Source: Rhodospirillaceae bacterium (GTDB lineage: Bacteria > Pseudomonadota > Alphaproteobacteria > Rhodospirillales > Casp-alpha2). From it: a DNA stretch of 35,931 bases. Within the stretch, counting starts at the first letter, position 1; each line of letters opens with the position of its first letter. The position numbers were made by a program, and so were the translations under genes. The notes under the pieces are model-generated. The model worked only from the letters and a program-made list of their open reading frames with translations, was not told the DNA's origin and searched no databases. Below, piece after piece: positions 1 to 7,739 of the stretch. The stretch is from positions 1-35,931 of the forward strand of contig PALN01000054.1 of assembly GCA_002706405.1 (NCBI GenBank). Direction: 5' to 3'.

Positions 1-162
1 AGTGAAATCCTCGGCTGGCTCGGCCATTTCCGAAAGCCGCCCCGGCGCACCTTCATCACCCATGGCGAGCCCGAGGCCGCGTCCTCACTGCGCATGAAGA
101 TCGAGGAGCATCTGCATTGGGATGCGACGGTGCCGGACTACCTCGACCAGGTTGAGCTTTAA
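1..162 (+). CDS. MBL-fold / beta-CASP RNA-processing exonuclease, C-terminal end (partial)
   Basis: Only the last 53 codons are present; the gene begins upstream of the window. The tail contains FITHGEPEAASSLRMKIEEH and ends VPDYLDQVEL, which matches the RMMBL (RNA-specificity metallo-beta-lactamase) motif closing beta-CASP nucleases: a hydrophobic strand, a His-Gly-Glu, a Leu-rich helix and a VP-x-Y-x-x-x-VEL end. Known members are zinc-dependent hydrolases acting on RNA. The catalytic HxHxDH motif would lie outside the window, so activity cannot be judged. The gene converges on the DUF4197 gene with 8 bases between the stop codons. Confidence 0.8.
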   Translation, partial: SEILGWLGHFRKPPRRTFITHGEPEAASSLRMKIEEHLHWDATVPDYLDQVEL

Positions 163-167
163 GCTCA
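153..167. terminator. Possible bidirectional hairpin between convergent genes
   Basis: TGAGCTT-T-AAGCTCA is a perfect 15-base inverted repeat that contains the TAA stop of the upstream gene and lies just before the stop of the convergent DUF4197 gene. It could fold as a short hairpin in either transcript, but no T-run follows. It is therefore only a weak terminator candidate. Confidence 0.3.
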
Positions 168-170
168 GCG

Positions 171-920
171 TTATTTCGCGAACACCTTCTGCAGCAGTTC
201 GGTCGTGCGCTTGGCGGGGTTGTCGCGGATCGCCGCTTCCTCGCGTCCCAGATAGAGGAACACGCCGTCGATGGCCTTGGTCAGGACGTGATCGGTCAGG
301 TCGGCTTTCACGTCGGGCACGAAGGGCATGGATTTGTACTGTCCCATCATCTTGTCATAAGCGGCGATGGCGCCGACTTCCGATAATTGTGTGTCGACGA
401 TCGGCTTCATGTCGGCGGCAAGCGGCGCCGACATCTTGGATCGGAAATACTGCGTCGCCGCATCCTTGGGCCCATTCAGGATGCCCTTGGCGTCATCGAC
501 CGTCATTTCGGAAATAGCGTCGACGAACAGGGACTTGGCCTTGGGCACGGCGGCTTCGGCGGCCCGGTTCAGCCTCAGTTCCACATCGTCGGCAAGCGAC
601 GACATACCGATCTTGGATAACGCCGACTGCACCTTCTGCAAGGCGCCGGGCAGGGGGATGTGGACATCGTCGGATTTGTTGAAGCCATCGGCGGCGCCGA
701 GGGTGCCGACGACGCGTTCCGAGCCGACGCGCAGCGCTTCCTTGAGCCCCGCCGCGATGTCGGTGACGTCGAGGGCATCGGCCGAGGGCGCAGACGACCC
801 GCCGAGTCCCTTGAGTAGGTCCTTCCCCTTGTCGAAGAAGCTTTGGGCGCCAGCCGGCTGGCTGGCGACCGACAACCCTGTGAGCAGAACACAGACGGCG
901 GCGAGCGGTTTGATGGCCAT
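171..920 (-). CDS. DUF4197 domain-containing periplasmic protein
   Basis: The 249-aa product starts MAIKPLAAVCVLLTGLSVAS and has a cleavable-looking signal peptide ending near PAGAQS, so it is probably periplasmic. The mature part begins FFDKGKDLLKGLGG. It carries the features of DUF4197: the segment IAAGLKEALRVGSERVV, the central MNRAAE-type helix (here LRLNRAAEAAVPKAK), a FRSKMSAPL segment, and YDKMMGQY followed by LTDHVLTKAIDGVFLYLGREE near the end. An ATG 23 codons further upstream is open, but the chosen ATG at 920 has an AGAGGAG ribosome site seven bases ahead and begins the signal peptide directly. The biochemical role of the family is not known to me. Confidence 0.85.
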   Translation of the reverse strand: MAIKPLAAVCVLLTGLSVASQPAGAQSFFDKGKDLLKGLGGSSAPSADALDVTDIAAGLKEALRVGSERVVGTLGAADGFNKSDDVHIPLPGALQKVQSALSKIGMSSLADDVELRLNRAAEAAVPKAKSLFVDAISEMTVDDAKGILNGPKDAATQYFRSKMSAPLAADMKPIVDTQLSEVGAIAAYDKMMGQYKSMPFVPDVKADLTDHVLTKAIDGVFLYLGREEAAIRDNPAKRTTELLQKVFAK

Positions 921-1019
921 GGTGGTCTCCTCTGGCTGGGGATGACATGGTAGCGCGAATGAGACGCCGGCGGGAGGATTTCGGGGCATTTTCGAGGGGC
1001 AGATGGATGCAACATTTTG

Positions 1020-1036
1020 CGTGACACCACGTCCCG
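1020..1036. promoter_or_regulatory. Putative IclR operator, copy 1 (autoregulatory)
   Basis: CGTGAC-ACCAC-GTCCCG is a 17-base inverted repeat with one arm mismatch, 47 bases upstream of the preferred GTG start of the IclR gene. A closely matching copy lies at 1858-1874, before the substrate-binding-protein gene: 14 of 17 positions are identical and that copy has perfect arms. Two matching palindromes in the two upstream regions next to one regulator gene are strong circumstantial evidence for the operator of that regulator. Confidence 0.65.
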
Positions 1037-1082
1037 ATTTTTGCTCATATGAATGCTCGCATTCACCGCAAGAGGACGGCCC

Positions 1083-1862
1083 GTGGCAAACAAACCGGAA
1101 ACCAATTCGGCGATCCAGAAGGCGCTATCCATCCTTGAAATGGTGACCCAGGAAATCCGCCCGCTTGGCATCGTCGATATCTCGCGCGATCTCGGCCTGC
1201 CGCGCCAGACCGTGCACCGGGTGATCCGTCAGTTGGAAGATCTCGGCCTATTGCGCAAGGATCCGGGGACGGACCGTTACACCACGGGGGCGCGGCTGCG
1301 TGCTCTGGCGCTCAACACCATTTCGTCGTCCCATTCGACCCGTGCCAGCCATGCGATCCTTCAGGGGTTGGTCGACACGGTCAAGGAAACCTGCAACGTC
1401 GGCATGCTGGACGGTCACGAAATCATCTATATCGACCGCGTCGAATGCGATTGGCCGCTGCGCGTGCAGTTGAAGGCCGGCAGCCACGTTCCGGCCCATT
1501 GCACGGCCATCGGAAAGCTGCTGATGGCTTATCAGCCCAAGGACGCCCGCGACCGCATCCTGCGCACGGCGCCGCTGCGCAAATTCACCAAATACACGAT
1601 CACCGACCCGGATCAGCTGGAAGCCAGCCTCGATCAGATCGCCGCCCAGGGATATTCCATCAATAATCAGGAAGACGCCATCGGTCTGGTCGCCCTGGCG
1701 GTGCCCGTGCGTGACCCTCAGGGCGAGGTGATCGCCGGCCTTGCCGTGCATGCGCCGGAACCCCGATTTCCCATCGCCAAAGCCATCGAACACATTGAGA
1801 CGTTTCGCGAAGCGGCCGGCCGGATCGGCCTGTCTTTGTTCGAAGGCGATAAAAAATCGTGA
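1083..1862 (+). CDS. IclR-family transcriptional regulator of the adjacent ABC transporter/amidase
   Basis: The 259-aa protein has the IclR plan. An N-terminal winged helix-turn-helix covers roughly residues 8-70 (IVDISRDLGLPRQTVHRVIR is the recognition region). The effector-binding domain follows, with signature pieces HEIIYIDRVECDWPLR, HCTAIGKLLMAY and VALAVPVRDPQGEVIAGLAV. The GTG at 1083 has AGAGGA six bases ahead; an ATG at 1053 would add ten residues (MLAFTARGRP) without a ribosome site. IclR proteins act as dimers or tetramers and repress or activate adjacent catabolic genes. The location just before the transporter and amidase, plus matching palindromes on both sides, suggests that it controls itself and that operon. 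The effector is unknown. Confidence 0.9.
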   Translation: MANKPETNSAIQKALSILEMVTQEIRPLGIVDISRDLGLPRQTVHRVIRQLEDLGLLRKDPGTDRYTTGARLRALALNTISSSHSTRASHAILQGLVDTVKETCNVGMLDGHEIIYIDRVECDWPLRVQLKAGSHVPAHCTAIGKLLMAYQPKDARDRILRTAPLRKFTKYTITDPDQLEASLDQIAAQGYSINNQEDAIGLVALAVPVRDPQGEVIAGLAVHAPEPRFPIAKAIEHIETFREAAGRIGLSLFEGDKKS

Positions 1863-1874
1863 CAACACGTCACG
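1858..1874. promoter_or_regulatory. Putative IclR operator, copy 2 (ABC transporter promoter)
   Basis: CGTGAC-AACAC-GTCACG is a perfect 6-bp inverted repeat with a 5-base spacer; it overlaps the TGA of the IclR gene (1860-1862). A TTGACA at 1882-1887, just downstream, would make a good -35 element, although no clear -10 is visible at 16-18 bases. The position suits control of the binding-protein gene that starts at 2026. It matches the copy at 1020-1036. Confidence 0.7.
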
Positions 1875-2025
1875 TTTTTCGTTGACACTTGTGGCGCCCC
1901 AAAGGAATCCTGATAGCACTGGTCATCCAAGGACGGATGTCGAATGCGGCCGAGCCGGCAAAAAGACATCGAACAAAATGCACCGGCAGCGGTCGTTCAC
2001 CTAACGCCTCACAGGGAGAGCGAGA

Positions 2026-3021
2026 ATGCTGCAGAAGTTCCTTAAGACCATGGCCGTGACCGGTGGGATTTATGCCGCCGCGGCTATCGCCGGCCCCTTC
2101 GCCGGCACCGCCAACGCCACCGATACCATTAATTTCGGCACTCAGCCGGCGACCATGCCGATCTACATCGCCAAGGCGATGGGACTGCTCGCGGAAATCG
2201 AGAAGAAGCACGACGTCAAGATCGAGTTCAAGGTGTTCTCCTACGGAGCGCCGGAAAACCAGGCACTTGCCGCCGGCGAGCTTCAGATCGCGTCCGCCGG
2301 CATGGGCCCGGCCATCGTCGCCTCCGCGCGCTTGCCCGCAAAGCTGCTGGCCATCTCGATCCTTGAACAGACGGCGCTTATGGTGCCGGCCGATTCACCC
2401 ATCACTTCCGTGAAGGAACTGAAGGGCAAACGCATCGCGTTCCCGGGCAAGGGCTCGCAGCAGTATCCGCTGCTGGTCAAGGCGCTTGCCGATGCCGGTT
2501 TGAAGGTTGGGGACGTGGAACTGTTCAAGACCAAGGGTTCGGACGTGCCGACCCTGCTGGCCAATAAAAGCGTCGATGCCGGGATCACCTGGGACCCGCA
2601 TGTGTCCAATGCCCTGGCGGCGGGCCATTCCAAGGTCCTGATCAAGGCCGAGAAGATCCTGCCGATCAAGGCCGGCCATTACATCGGTAACGGCGTGTAT
2701 GCCCGCGAGGACTTCATCGCGGCTCGGCCCGAATTGGTTCAGGACCTGATCACCTCCATCGTCAAGGCCATCGACTTCATCCTCAAGAACGAGGACAAGG
2801 CGATCAAGATGTGGGCCGAGCAGATCAAGTTCCCGGAAAAGGTCATTACCTACGCCCTGAAGGAAGGCATCTCCGTCTACAACCTGGACGTAGCGCCCGA
2901 GGCGTCGACAATCGACGCCTATACCAAATTCCTTAAGGACGCCGGGATTCTCAAGCCCGACGACAATCCCAAATATGATCCCAGCTTCGCCAAGAAGGCG
3001 CTGGAGATGATGAAGAACTAA
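2026..3021 (+). CDS. ABC transporter substrate-binding protein, NitT/TauT (NMT1/THI5-like) family
   Basis: The 331-aa periplasmic protein has a signal peptide (residues 1 to about 31, hydrophobic YAAAAIAGPF, cleavage after TANA). The mature start IN-F-GTQPATMPIYIAKAMGLL is the classic strand-turn-helix opening of SsuA/TauA/NrtA-like proteins. Other family features are a GELQIAS segment with GMGP near residue 90, the VKELKGKRIAFPGKGS block, LANKSVDAGITWDPH, and the hinge after ARPELV. A GGGAGAG ribosome site precedes the ATG. The family binds nitrate, sulfonates, taurine, bicarbonate, thiamine precursors and related small molecules; the ligand cannot be read from sequence. The linked amidase suggests an amide-containing substrate. 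A strong hairpin follows the stop codon. Confidence 0.88.
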   Translation: MLQKFLKTMAVTGGIYAAAAIAGPFAGTANATDTINFGTQPATMPIYIAKAMGLLAEIEKKHDVKIEFKVFSYGAPENQALAAGELQIASAGMGPAIVASARLPAKLLAISILEQTALMVPADSPITSVKELKGKRIAFPGKGSQQYPLLVKALADAGLKVGDVELFKTKGSDVPTLLANKSVDAGITWDPHVSNALAAGHSKVLIKAEKILPIKAGHYIGNGVYAREDFIAARPELVQDLITSIVKAIDFILKNEDKAIKMWAEQIKFPEKVITYALKEGISVYNLDVAPEASTIDAYTKFLKDAGILKPDDNPKYDPSFAKKALEMMKN

Positions 3022-3034
3022 CGAGCCCTGTGTC

Positions 3035-3065
3035 CGGCGGCGGGTGTCCCTGACATCCGCCGCCG
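3035..3065 (+). terminator. Intercistronic hairpin after the binding-protein gene
   Basis: A 14-bp stem (3035-3048 paired with 3052-3065, one G-U pair) closes a 3-base loop and is followed only by TTTC. It lies between the binding-protein and permease genes. In ABC operons such hairpins commonly stabilise the upstream message or partly end transcription, giving excess binding protein. With no proper T-run, I favour partial attenuation or mRNA protection over full termination. Confidence 0.6.
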
Positions 3066-3117
3066 TTTCATCCGCGCGTTGCCGTTCCTAAAGTCCCCAA
3101 TCAGCTGAGGAAATATC

Positions 3118-3882
3118 GTGAAATCATCGGCAAAGACCGCTGCATCCGTTTTGCCCTACCTATGGGCGGCGATCTTCATTGTCTTCGTATGGCAAATGGC
3201 GGTCGTCTTCACCCAGGCACATGTCGCATTGCTGCCGCCGCCGCTTCTGACCGCCAAGACCTTCGCCGAGATGGTGATCAACGGCCAACTGTTCGTCCAT
3301 GCGGGCGCCAGCCTGGGCCGCGTGGTCTCGGCCTGGTTGTTGTCCGCCGCCATCGCCATTCCGCTGGGTCTTGCGATGGGCCGCTGGCGGCGTTTCGAAC
3401 ATCTGGTCGACCCGGTGGTCGAGTTGTTCCGGCCGATTTCGCCGCTGGCCTGGATTCCCCTTGCCATCCTGTGGTTCGGCATCGGGGAGACCGGCAAGAT
3501 CTTCATTATTTTCATCGCTACCTTCTTTCCCATCCTGCTGAACACGGTGTCCGGGGTGAAGGGGGTTGATCCGGTCTTGATCCGCGCGGGCCAGGTGCTC
3601 GGCTGCGACAACGACCGGGCCCTGTTCCGCAAGGTTATCCTGCCCGCCGCCATGCCGACCATCGTCGTCGGCCTGCGCATTTCCTTCGGGACCGGCTGGG
3701 CCGCGATCATCGCCGCCGAACTGGTCGCCGCCCAGGTCGGTCTGGGTTACCTGATCGCCGACGGGATGGAAGTTCTGCGTTCCGACCTGGTCCTGGTCGG
3801 CATGGTTGCCATCGGCATTCTCGGGGTGCTGATCGACGCCGTGTTCCGCACCATCAACGACCGCTTCTCCTGGGGGACGTAG
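3118..3882 (+). CDS. ABC transporter permease, NitT/TauT type
   Basis: The 254-aa inner-membrane protein has about six hydrophobic segments, starting with LPYLWAAIFIVFVWQMAVVF. The cytoplasmic EAA loop that docks on the ATPase is near residues 150-180 (VLIRAGQVLGCDNDRALFRK followed by VILPAAMP). The segment AELVAAQVGLGYLIADG is characteristic of SsuC/TauC-type permeases. It starts at GTG with GAGG about seven bases ahead. It lies 96 bases after the binding-protein gene and one base before the ATPase gene, so the three form one importer. It presumably works as a homodimer. Confidence 0.9.
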   Translation: MKSSAKTAASVLPYLWAAIFIVFVWQMAVVFTQAHVALLPPPLLTAKTFAEMVINGQLFVHAGASLGRVVSAWLLSAAIAIPLGLAMGRWRRFEHLVDPVVELFRPISPLAWIPLAILWFGIGETGKIFIIFIATFFPILLNTVSGVKGVDPVLIRAGQVLGCDNDRALFRKVILPAAMPTIVVGLRISFGTGWAAIIAAELVAAQVGLGYLIADGMEVLRSDLVLVGMVAIGILGVLIDAVFRTINDRFSWGT

Positions 3883-3883
3883 G

Positions 3884-4711
3884 ATGCCAGACAAGACGAC
3901 GCAGAATCGCGGCACAAAGGGGATTTCCATCTCCGAGCTGGCGGTTACCTTTCAGTCCGAAGACTCCGAACCGGTCGAGGCCCTGCGCCCGACCAGCCTG
4001 GAGTTCGAGCCGGGCGAGTTCATCGCCCTTGTCGGCCCGTCCGGCTGCGGCAAATCGACGCTGTTGAATGTGCTCGCCGGCTTCATCAAGCCGTCTTCCG
4101 GTCAGGCCCTGGTCGGCGGTGAGACGATCACCAAACCCGACATCGACCACGGCATGGTGTTCCAGGACTACGCCCTGTTTCCCTGGCTCAATGTCATCGA
4201 CAACGTCGCCTTTGGGTTGGAACGCCAGGGCATGGGCTTGGAGGAGCGCCACGCCAAGGCGCTGGAATACCTGGACATGGTGGGGCTCAAGGAATTCGCC
4301 GACAAGCGCGTGACCGAGCTGTCCGGCGGGATGAAACAACGGGTCGCCATCGCCCGCGTGTTCGCCACGGATCCCTCGATCATCCTGATGGACGAACCCT
4401 TCGGCGCGTTGGATGCCCTGACCCGCCGGTTCCTGCAGCACCAGTTGCTGGAAATCTGGCAGCGCAACCGCAAGACCGTCGTCTTCGTCACCCATTCGGT
4501 GCAGGAAGCGGTCTATCTGGCGTCGCGGGTCATCGTCATGACGGCCCGGCCCGGGCGGGTGAAACTGGATCAGAAGATCGATCTGCCTCATCCGCGCGAC
4601 TTTTCCAGCGAGGAATTCCGCCGCCTGGAAAAGGTGATCTACGACCAACTGGACGAAGAACTGGCCAAGTCCTTCAAGCTCGAAGGCGGGGGAGGGACCT
4701 TTCATGACTGA
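3884..4711 (+). CDS. ABC transporter ATP-binding protein, NitT/TauT type
   Basis: The 275-aa ATPase has all nucleotide-binding motifs intact: Walker A GPSGCGKST (51-59), Q-loop QDYALFPW (Gln94), signature LSGGMKQR (146-153), Walker B IILMDEP (166-172) with the D-loop FGALDA, and switch His204 in THSVQEA. The C-terminal region VIVMTARPGRV is typical of SsuB/TauB/NrtD proteins. The ATG lies one base after the permease stop codon, and the downstream amidase starts inside its last codons, so translation is probably coupled. Confidence 0.93.
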   Translation: MPDKTTQNRGTKGISISELAVTFQSEDSEPVEALRPTSLEFEPGEFIALVGPSGCGKSTLLNVLAGFIKPSSGQALVGGETITKPDIDHGMVFQDYALFPWLNVIDNVAFGLERQGMGLEERHAKALEYLDMVGLKEFADKRVTELSGGMKQRVAIARVFATDPSIILMDEPFGALDALTRRFLQHQLLEIWQRNRKTVVFVTHSVQEAVYLASRVIVMTARPGRVKLDQKIDLPHPRDFSSEEFRRLEKVIYDQLDEELAKSFKLEGGGGTFHD

Positions 4712-5954
4712 GGCCACGCCGCGCCCGGCAAACGACGATCGGGGCAGCGCCATGACGGCGGCGGCCCGGTTCCTGGCCCGTGCGACGGAAATAGAGCCCA
4801 TCCTTCGAGCCTTCCGCAGCATCGACGCGGGCCGCCTGCGGGCCGATGCGGCGGCGCTCGACGCCTTGCCGGAAAACCGGCGCGGACCGCTTCACGGCAT
4901 GCTGATCGCGGTCAAGGAAGTGTTCGACGTCGCCGGCTATGTCTGTGGCTGGGGCACGCCGATCCATGATGGCCGGCGCCCGGCGGCGGATGCCCGCGCC
5001 GTGGCGCGCCTGCGGGCGGCGGGAGCACTGGTGGCGGGCATCACCGTGTCCTCGGAATACGCCCTTTCACGGACCGGTCCGACGACCAATCCGTTCGATC
5101 CGACGCGCACGCCCGGGGCGTCGTCCCAAGGGTCGGCCGCCGCCGTCGGGGCCGGGCTGGTGCCGGCGGCGCTGGGGTCGCAGACCATCGGCTCGATCAT
5201 CCGCCCGGCCGCTTATTGCGGCTGCATCGGGGTCAAGCCGACCTGGGGGATGATCGATGTCGGCGGCTCCATGCCGCTGTCGGGATCGCTGGATCATGTC
5301 GGCTTTCTGGCCGCCGATCCGAAGGTGGCGGCCATGCTGATGGATGTGCTGATGCCGGCGATGACTGGCGAGCCCGCGGGCCTGCCCGCCGCGGCGACCG
5401 TGCTCCGACCCTGGTATGCCGATGGTGCCGCCCCGGCGGTTCTGCAGGCGCTGGACCAGTCCGCCGATGATCTGCGCGCGAGGAACATTGAGGTGGGGGA
5501 CGCGGTTCTGCCCGATTGGATCACCGATCAGGAAGCGGGAGTGCTCGACACCCTTCTGGCCCACGACATGGCGATCCACCACGGCGGCGATTTCGACGCC
5601 CAAGGTGACGCGATGAGCGAGCGGGTGCGCGACTTCATCACCCGGGGCCGCCGGATCACGGCGACGGAATACGCGGCCGCCCTGGCCGCGCGCGACAAGA
5701 TGGCCCAGGCGCTGGACGATTGGATCGGCGAGAGCGTGGTACTGATGCCGCCGACGACGGGCCTGGCCCCACTGCTGACCGAGGGCACCGGCTCCCGCGA
5801 ACCGCAACGCCTGTGGACGGTGACCGGACAGCCGGCGATGACCGTGCCCGTGGCGCGGGAAAACGGCCTGCCCGTGGGCGTGCAGATCATCGCCCGGCGC
5901 GGCGCCGACCGCCGGGTGCTGGCCACGGCCGAGGCACTGTTCAAGAACGCCTAG
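4704..5954 (+). CDS. Amidase signature family hydrolase
   Basis: The 416-aa protein belongs to the amidase-signature family, with the Ser-cisSer-Lys triad in place: Lys71 in GMLIAVKEVFD, cis-Ser140 in TPGASSQGSAAA and nucleophile Ser164 in TIGSIIRPAAYCG. The spacing of 24 residues between the serines is the family norm. It has no signal peptide, so it should act in the cytoplasm. Its ATG overlaps the end of the ATPase gene by eight bases. Being last in a transporter operon, it probably hydrolyses the imported compound or a derivative to ammonia and a carboxylic acid. The substrate is unknown; it is not obviously GatA, since no gatB or gatC is adjacent. Confidence 0.88.
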   Translation: MTEATPRPANDDRGSAMTAAARFLARATEIEPILRAFRSIDAGRLRADAAALDALPENRRGPLHGMLIAVKEVFDVAGYVCGWGTPIHDGRRPAADARAVARLRAAGALVAGITVSSEYALSRTGPTTNPFDPTRTPGASSQGSAAAVGAGLVPAALGSQTIGSIIRPAAYCGCIGVKPTWGMIDVGGSMPLSGSLDHVGFLAADPKVAAMLMDVLMPAMTGEPAGLPAAATVLRPWYADGAAPAVLQALDQSADDLRARNIEVGDAVLPDWITDQEAGVLDTLLAHDMAIHHGGDFDAQGDAMSERVRDFITRGRRITATEYAAALAARDKMAQALDDWIGESVVLMPPTTGLAPLLTEGTGSREPQRLWTVTGQPAMTVPVARENGLPVGVQIIARRGADRRVLATAEALFKNA

Positions 5955-5957
5955 GCG

Positions 5958-6608
5958 TCAGCGCCGAACGATAAAGGTGAAATCGGGCAGGGGGGTGTCG
6001 TTGGTCATGGTCGTGCGGGGCGACAGTTCCGTTTTACAGAACGTCAGGAATTCGTCCCCGTCGACATAGAACAGCCCCTGATACCGTTCGACCGCGTCGG
6101 CGCGCAAAAGATTGAAGGCGAAGGTCTTGTCCGTCATGGCCCACAGTTCCCGCAGGCTTTCCTTCACGTAGTCCGCCCATTCGTCGATGTTGGCGCCCAT
6201 GTGCATGTTGTAGGTGCCGCAGGCAAAGACGTAATCGGCCGGCTCAGTCACGGTGATTTTCTGCAGGAAACGGGCGCGGGGATCGCGGATGCGGGCGCGG
6301 GCGGCCTCGACCATCTTGCTCGACATGTCGTAGCCGACATAGGTCCCGCCCCGAAGGGCGGGGCTGTCTTTCAGGAAATCGAACAAGGCGCCGTATCCGC
6401 AGCCGAAATCGGCGACGGAAATACCGCCCGCCTGCTCGTCGGCCGGGTCGATGACGTCATACAGCCTTTCAAAGCGGACAAGCTGATGGTCTTCGCTTTT
6501 CCAGAAAACGGCGCGGGCATCGGGGCCGAGTTCGGCCAGCCGACGTTCGTAGCTGCGCGCCACCGGCTTCAGCAGGCGGGCTGCTTTTTTGAAAAAGAAC
6601 AAGGTCAT
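5958..6608 (-). CDS. Class I SAM-dependent methyltransferase
   Basis: The 216-aa protein contains the SAM-binding motif I, VADFGCGYG (66-74), followed by an acidic strand end (YVGYDMSSKMV) and a typical post-motif pattern (DYVFACGTYNMHMG). The N terminus is basic and hydrophobic (MTLFFFKKAARLLKPVARSY). The acceptor substrate cannot be told from sequence. It lies 41 bases downstream of ygfZ on the same strand and may be co-transcribed with it. It converges on the amidase gene with three bases between them. Confidence 0.75.
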   Translation of the reverse strand: MTLFFFKKAARLLKPVARSYERRLAELGPDARAVFWKSEDHQLVRFERLYDVIDPADEQAGGISVADFGCGYGALFDFLKDSPALRGGTYVGYDMSSKMVEAARARIRDPRARFLQKITVTEPADYVFACGTYNMHMGANIDEWADYVKESLRELWAMTDKTFAFNLLRADAVERYQGLFYVDGDEFLTFCKTELSPRTTMTNDTPLPDFTFIVRR

Positions 6609-6649
6609 GGGCCGACATTAGGCCCCGGGCCCGGGCGGAACCAGTTTCT

Positions 6650-7558
6650 TTACGATTCCGTCTGGAACTCGGCCCAATCCGGCTTGTGCGGCGTGATCCT
6701 GGCCCCGGCGGCCTCGAACGGGCCACCGGCATCCAGATGTTCCAGGCGAATCATCGCAAGCCCTCGCCCACCCGTGCCGTCCGCAATGGTGGACCGAACC
6801 TCGCCCACTTCCTTGCCGTCCAGGGTTACCGGCGTGCCCCTCTCGGGCAGGGTGCCCTCGATCTCCACGGGCAGCAGACGTTTGCGGACCAAGCCGCGGT
6901 ATTTGGTGCGGGCCGTCAGTTCCTGGCCCATGTAGCAGCCCTTTTTCCAGTCGATGCCGTTCAACTCGTCAAAGCCGCTTTCCAGCAGGATGGATTTGTC
7001 GACGATCAGGTCGCGGCTGCCATCGGGCACGCCGAGGCTCAGGCGGAGAACATCGTAGGACGCGCGGTCCCCGGCACGGAGGCCGAGCCCGCTGAGCGTC
7101 GCTTCCGCGCCATCGGTGGGGAGAATGGCCCGCGCCCCCAAGGCCGTCAGGCGCGGGTCGACGAACAGCACGCCGCCGTCCTTGGCCTGCGCCGCGCCGG
7201 CGTCGGAACCCAGGACGCCTGTGCCCGCTCCGCCGGGCAGGGCGGCGACGCGCCATTGCTCGCTTTGGTCCTCGATCGTGACCTTGGCGCGTAATTTGTA
7301 GAGCTTCAGGCGCTTGGCCAGATCGTCCAGGCGTGCACGCTCACCGTCCAGCAACAAGGTGCCTTCGGCGCCTTCGACGATGAAGAAATCGTGCAGGTAT
7401 TTGCCCTGGGGCGTCAGCAGCGCCGCATGAATGGCCTGCGTGGGGGTGACCTTGTTGATATCGTTGGAAATCAGCCCCTGAAGGAAGGTTCGCGCGTTAT
7501 CGCCGGCAAGGGCGAGCACGCCGCGGTCTTCAAGGACGACATAGGTCTGTTCAGTCAT
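6650..7558 (-). CDS. ygfZ: YgfZ/GcvT-domain folate-binding protein (iron-sulfur cluster maintenance)
   Basis: The 302-aa product carries the diagnostic motif KGCYMGQE (206-213) of the YgfZ/CAF17/IBA57 family, plus the aminomethyltransferase-like opening FLQGLISNDINKV. The family binds tetrahydrofolate and supports assembly or repair of certain [4Fe-4S] enzymes, with the conserved Cys of KGCYxGQE essential in studied members. The ATG at 7558 was chosen because homologues start close to the LEDRGVLALAG segment and GGGATC lies about seven bases ahead. An upstream ATG would add 22 residues of poor quality. Confidence 0.9.
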   Translation of the reverse strand: MTEQTYVVLEDRGVLALAGDNARTFLQGLISNDINKVTPTQAIHAALLTPQGKYLHDFFIVEGAEGTLLLDGERARLDDLAKRLKLYKLRAKVTIEDQSEQWRVAALPGGAGTGVLGSDAGAAQAKDGGVLFVDPRLTALGARAILPTDGAEATLSGLGLRAGDRASYDVLRLSLGVPDGSRDLIVDKSILLESGFDELNGIDWKKGCYMGQELTARTKYRGLVRKRLLPVEIEGTLPERGTPVTLDGKEVGEVRSTIADGTGGRGLAMIRLEHLDAGGPFEAAGARITPHKPDWAEFQTES

Positions 7559-7739
7559 GTTCTGATCCCGAAAATGGATGGGTACCGGAGCCCTGAATAT
7601 GGGAGTCCCCAGCGGCCTAGGCAACAGGGGATGGTGGCCCTATAAGACGGGGGATGTATAAAATCGGCTGCAACCAGGGAATGGGCGGAAACTTGCCCAT
7701 GAAATCGCCCGGCTGAAACAGCCCGAGAAACGATAGGTT

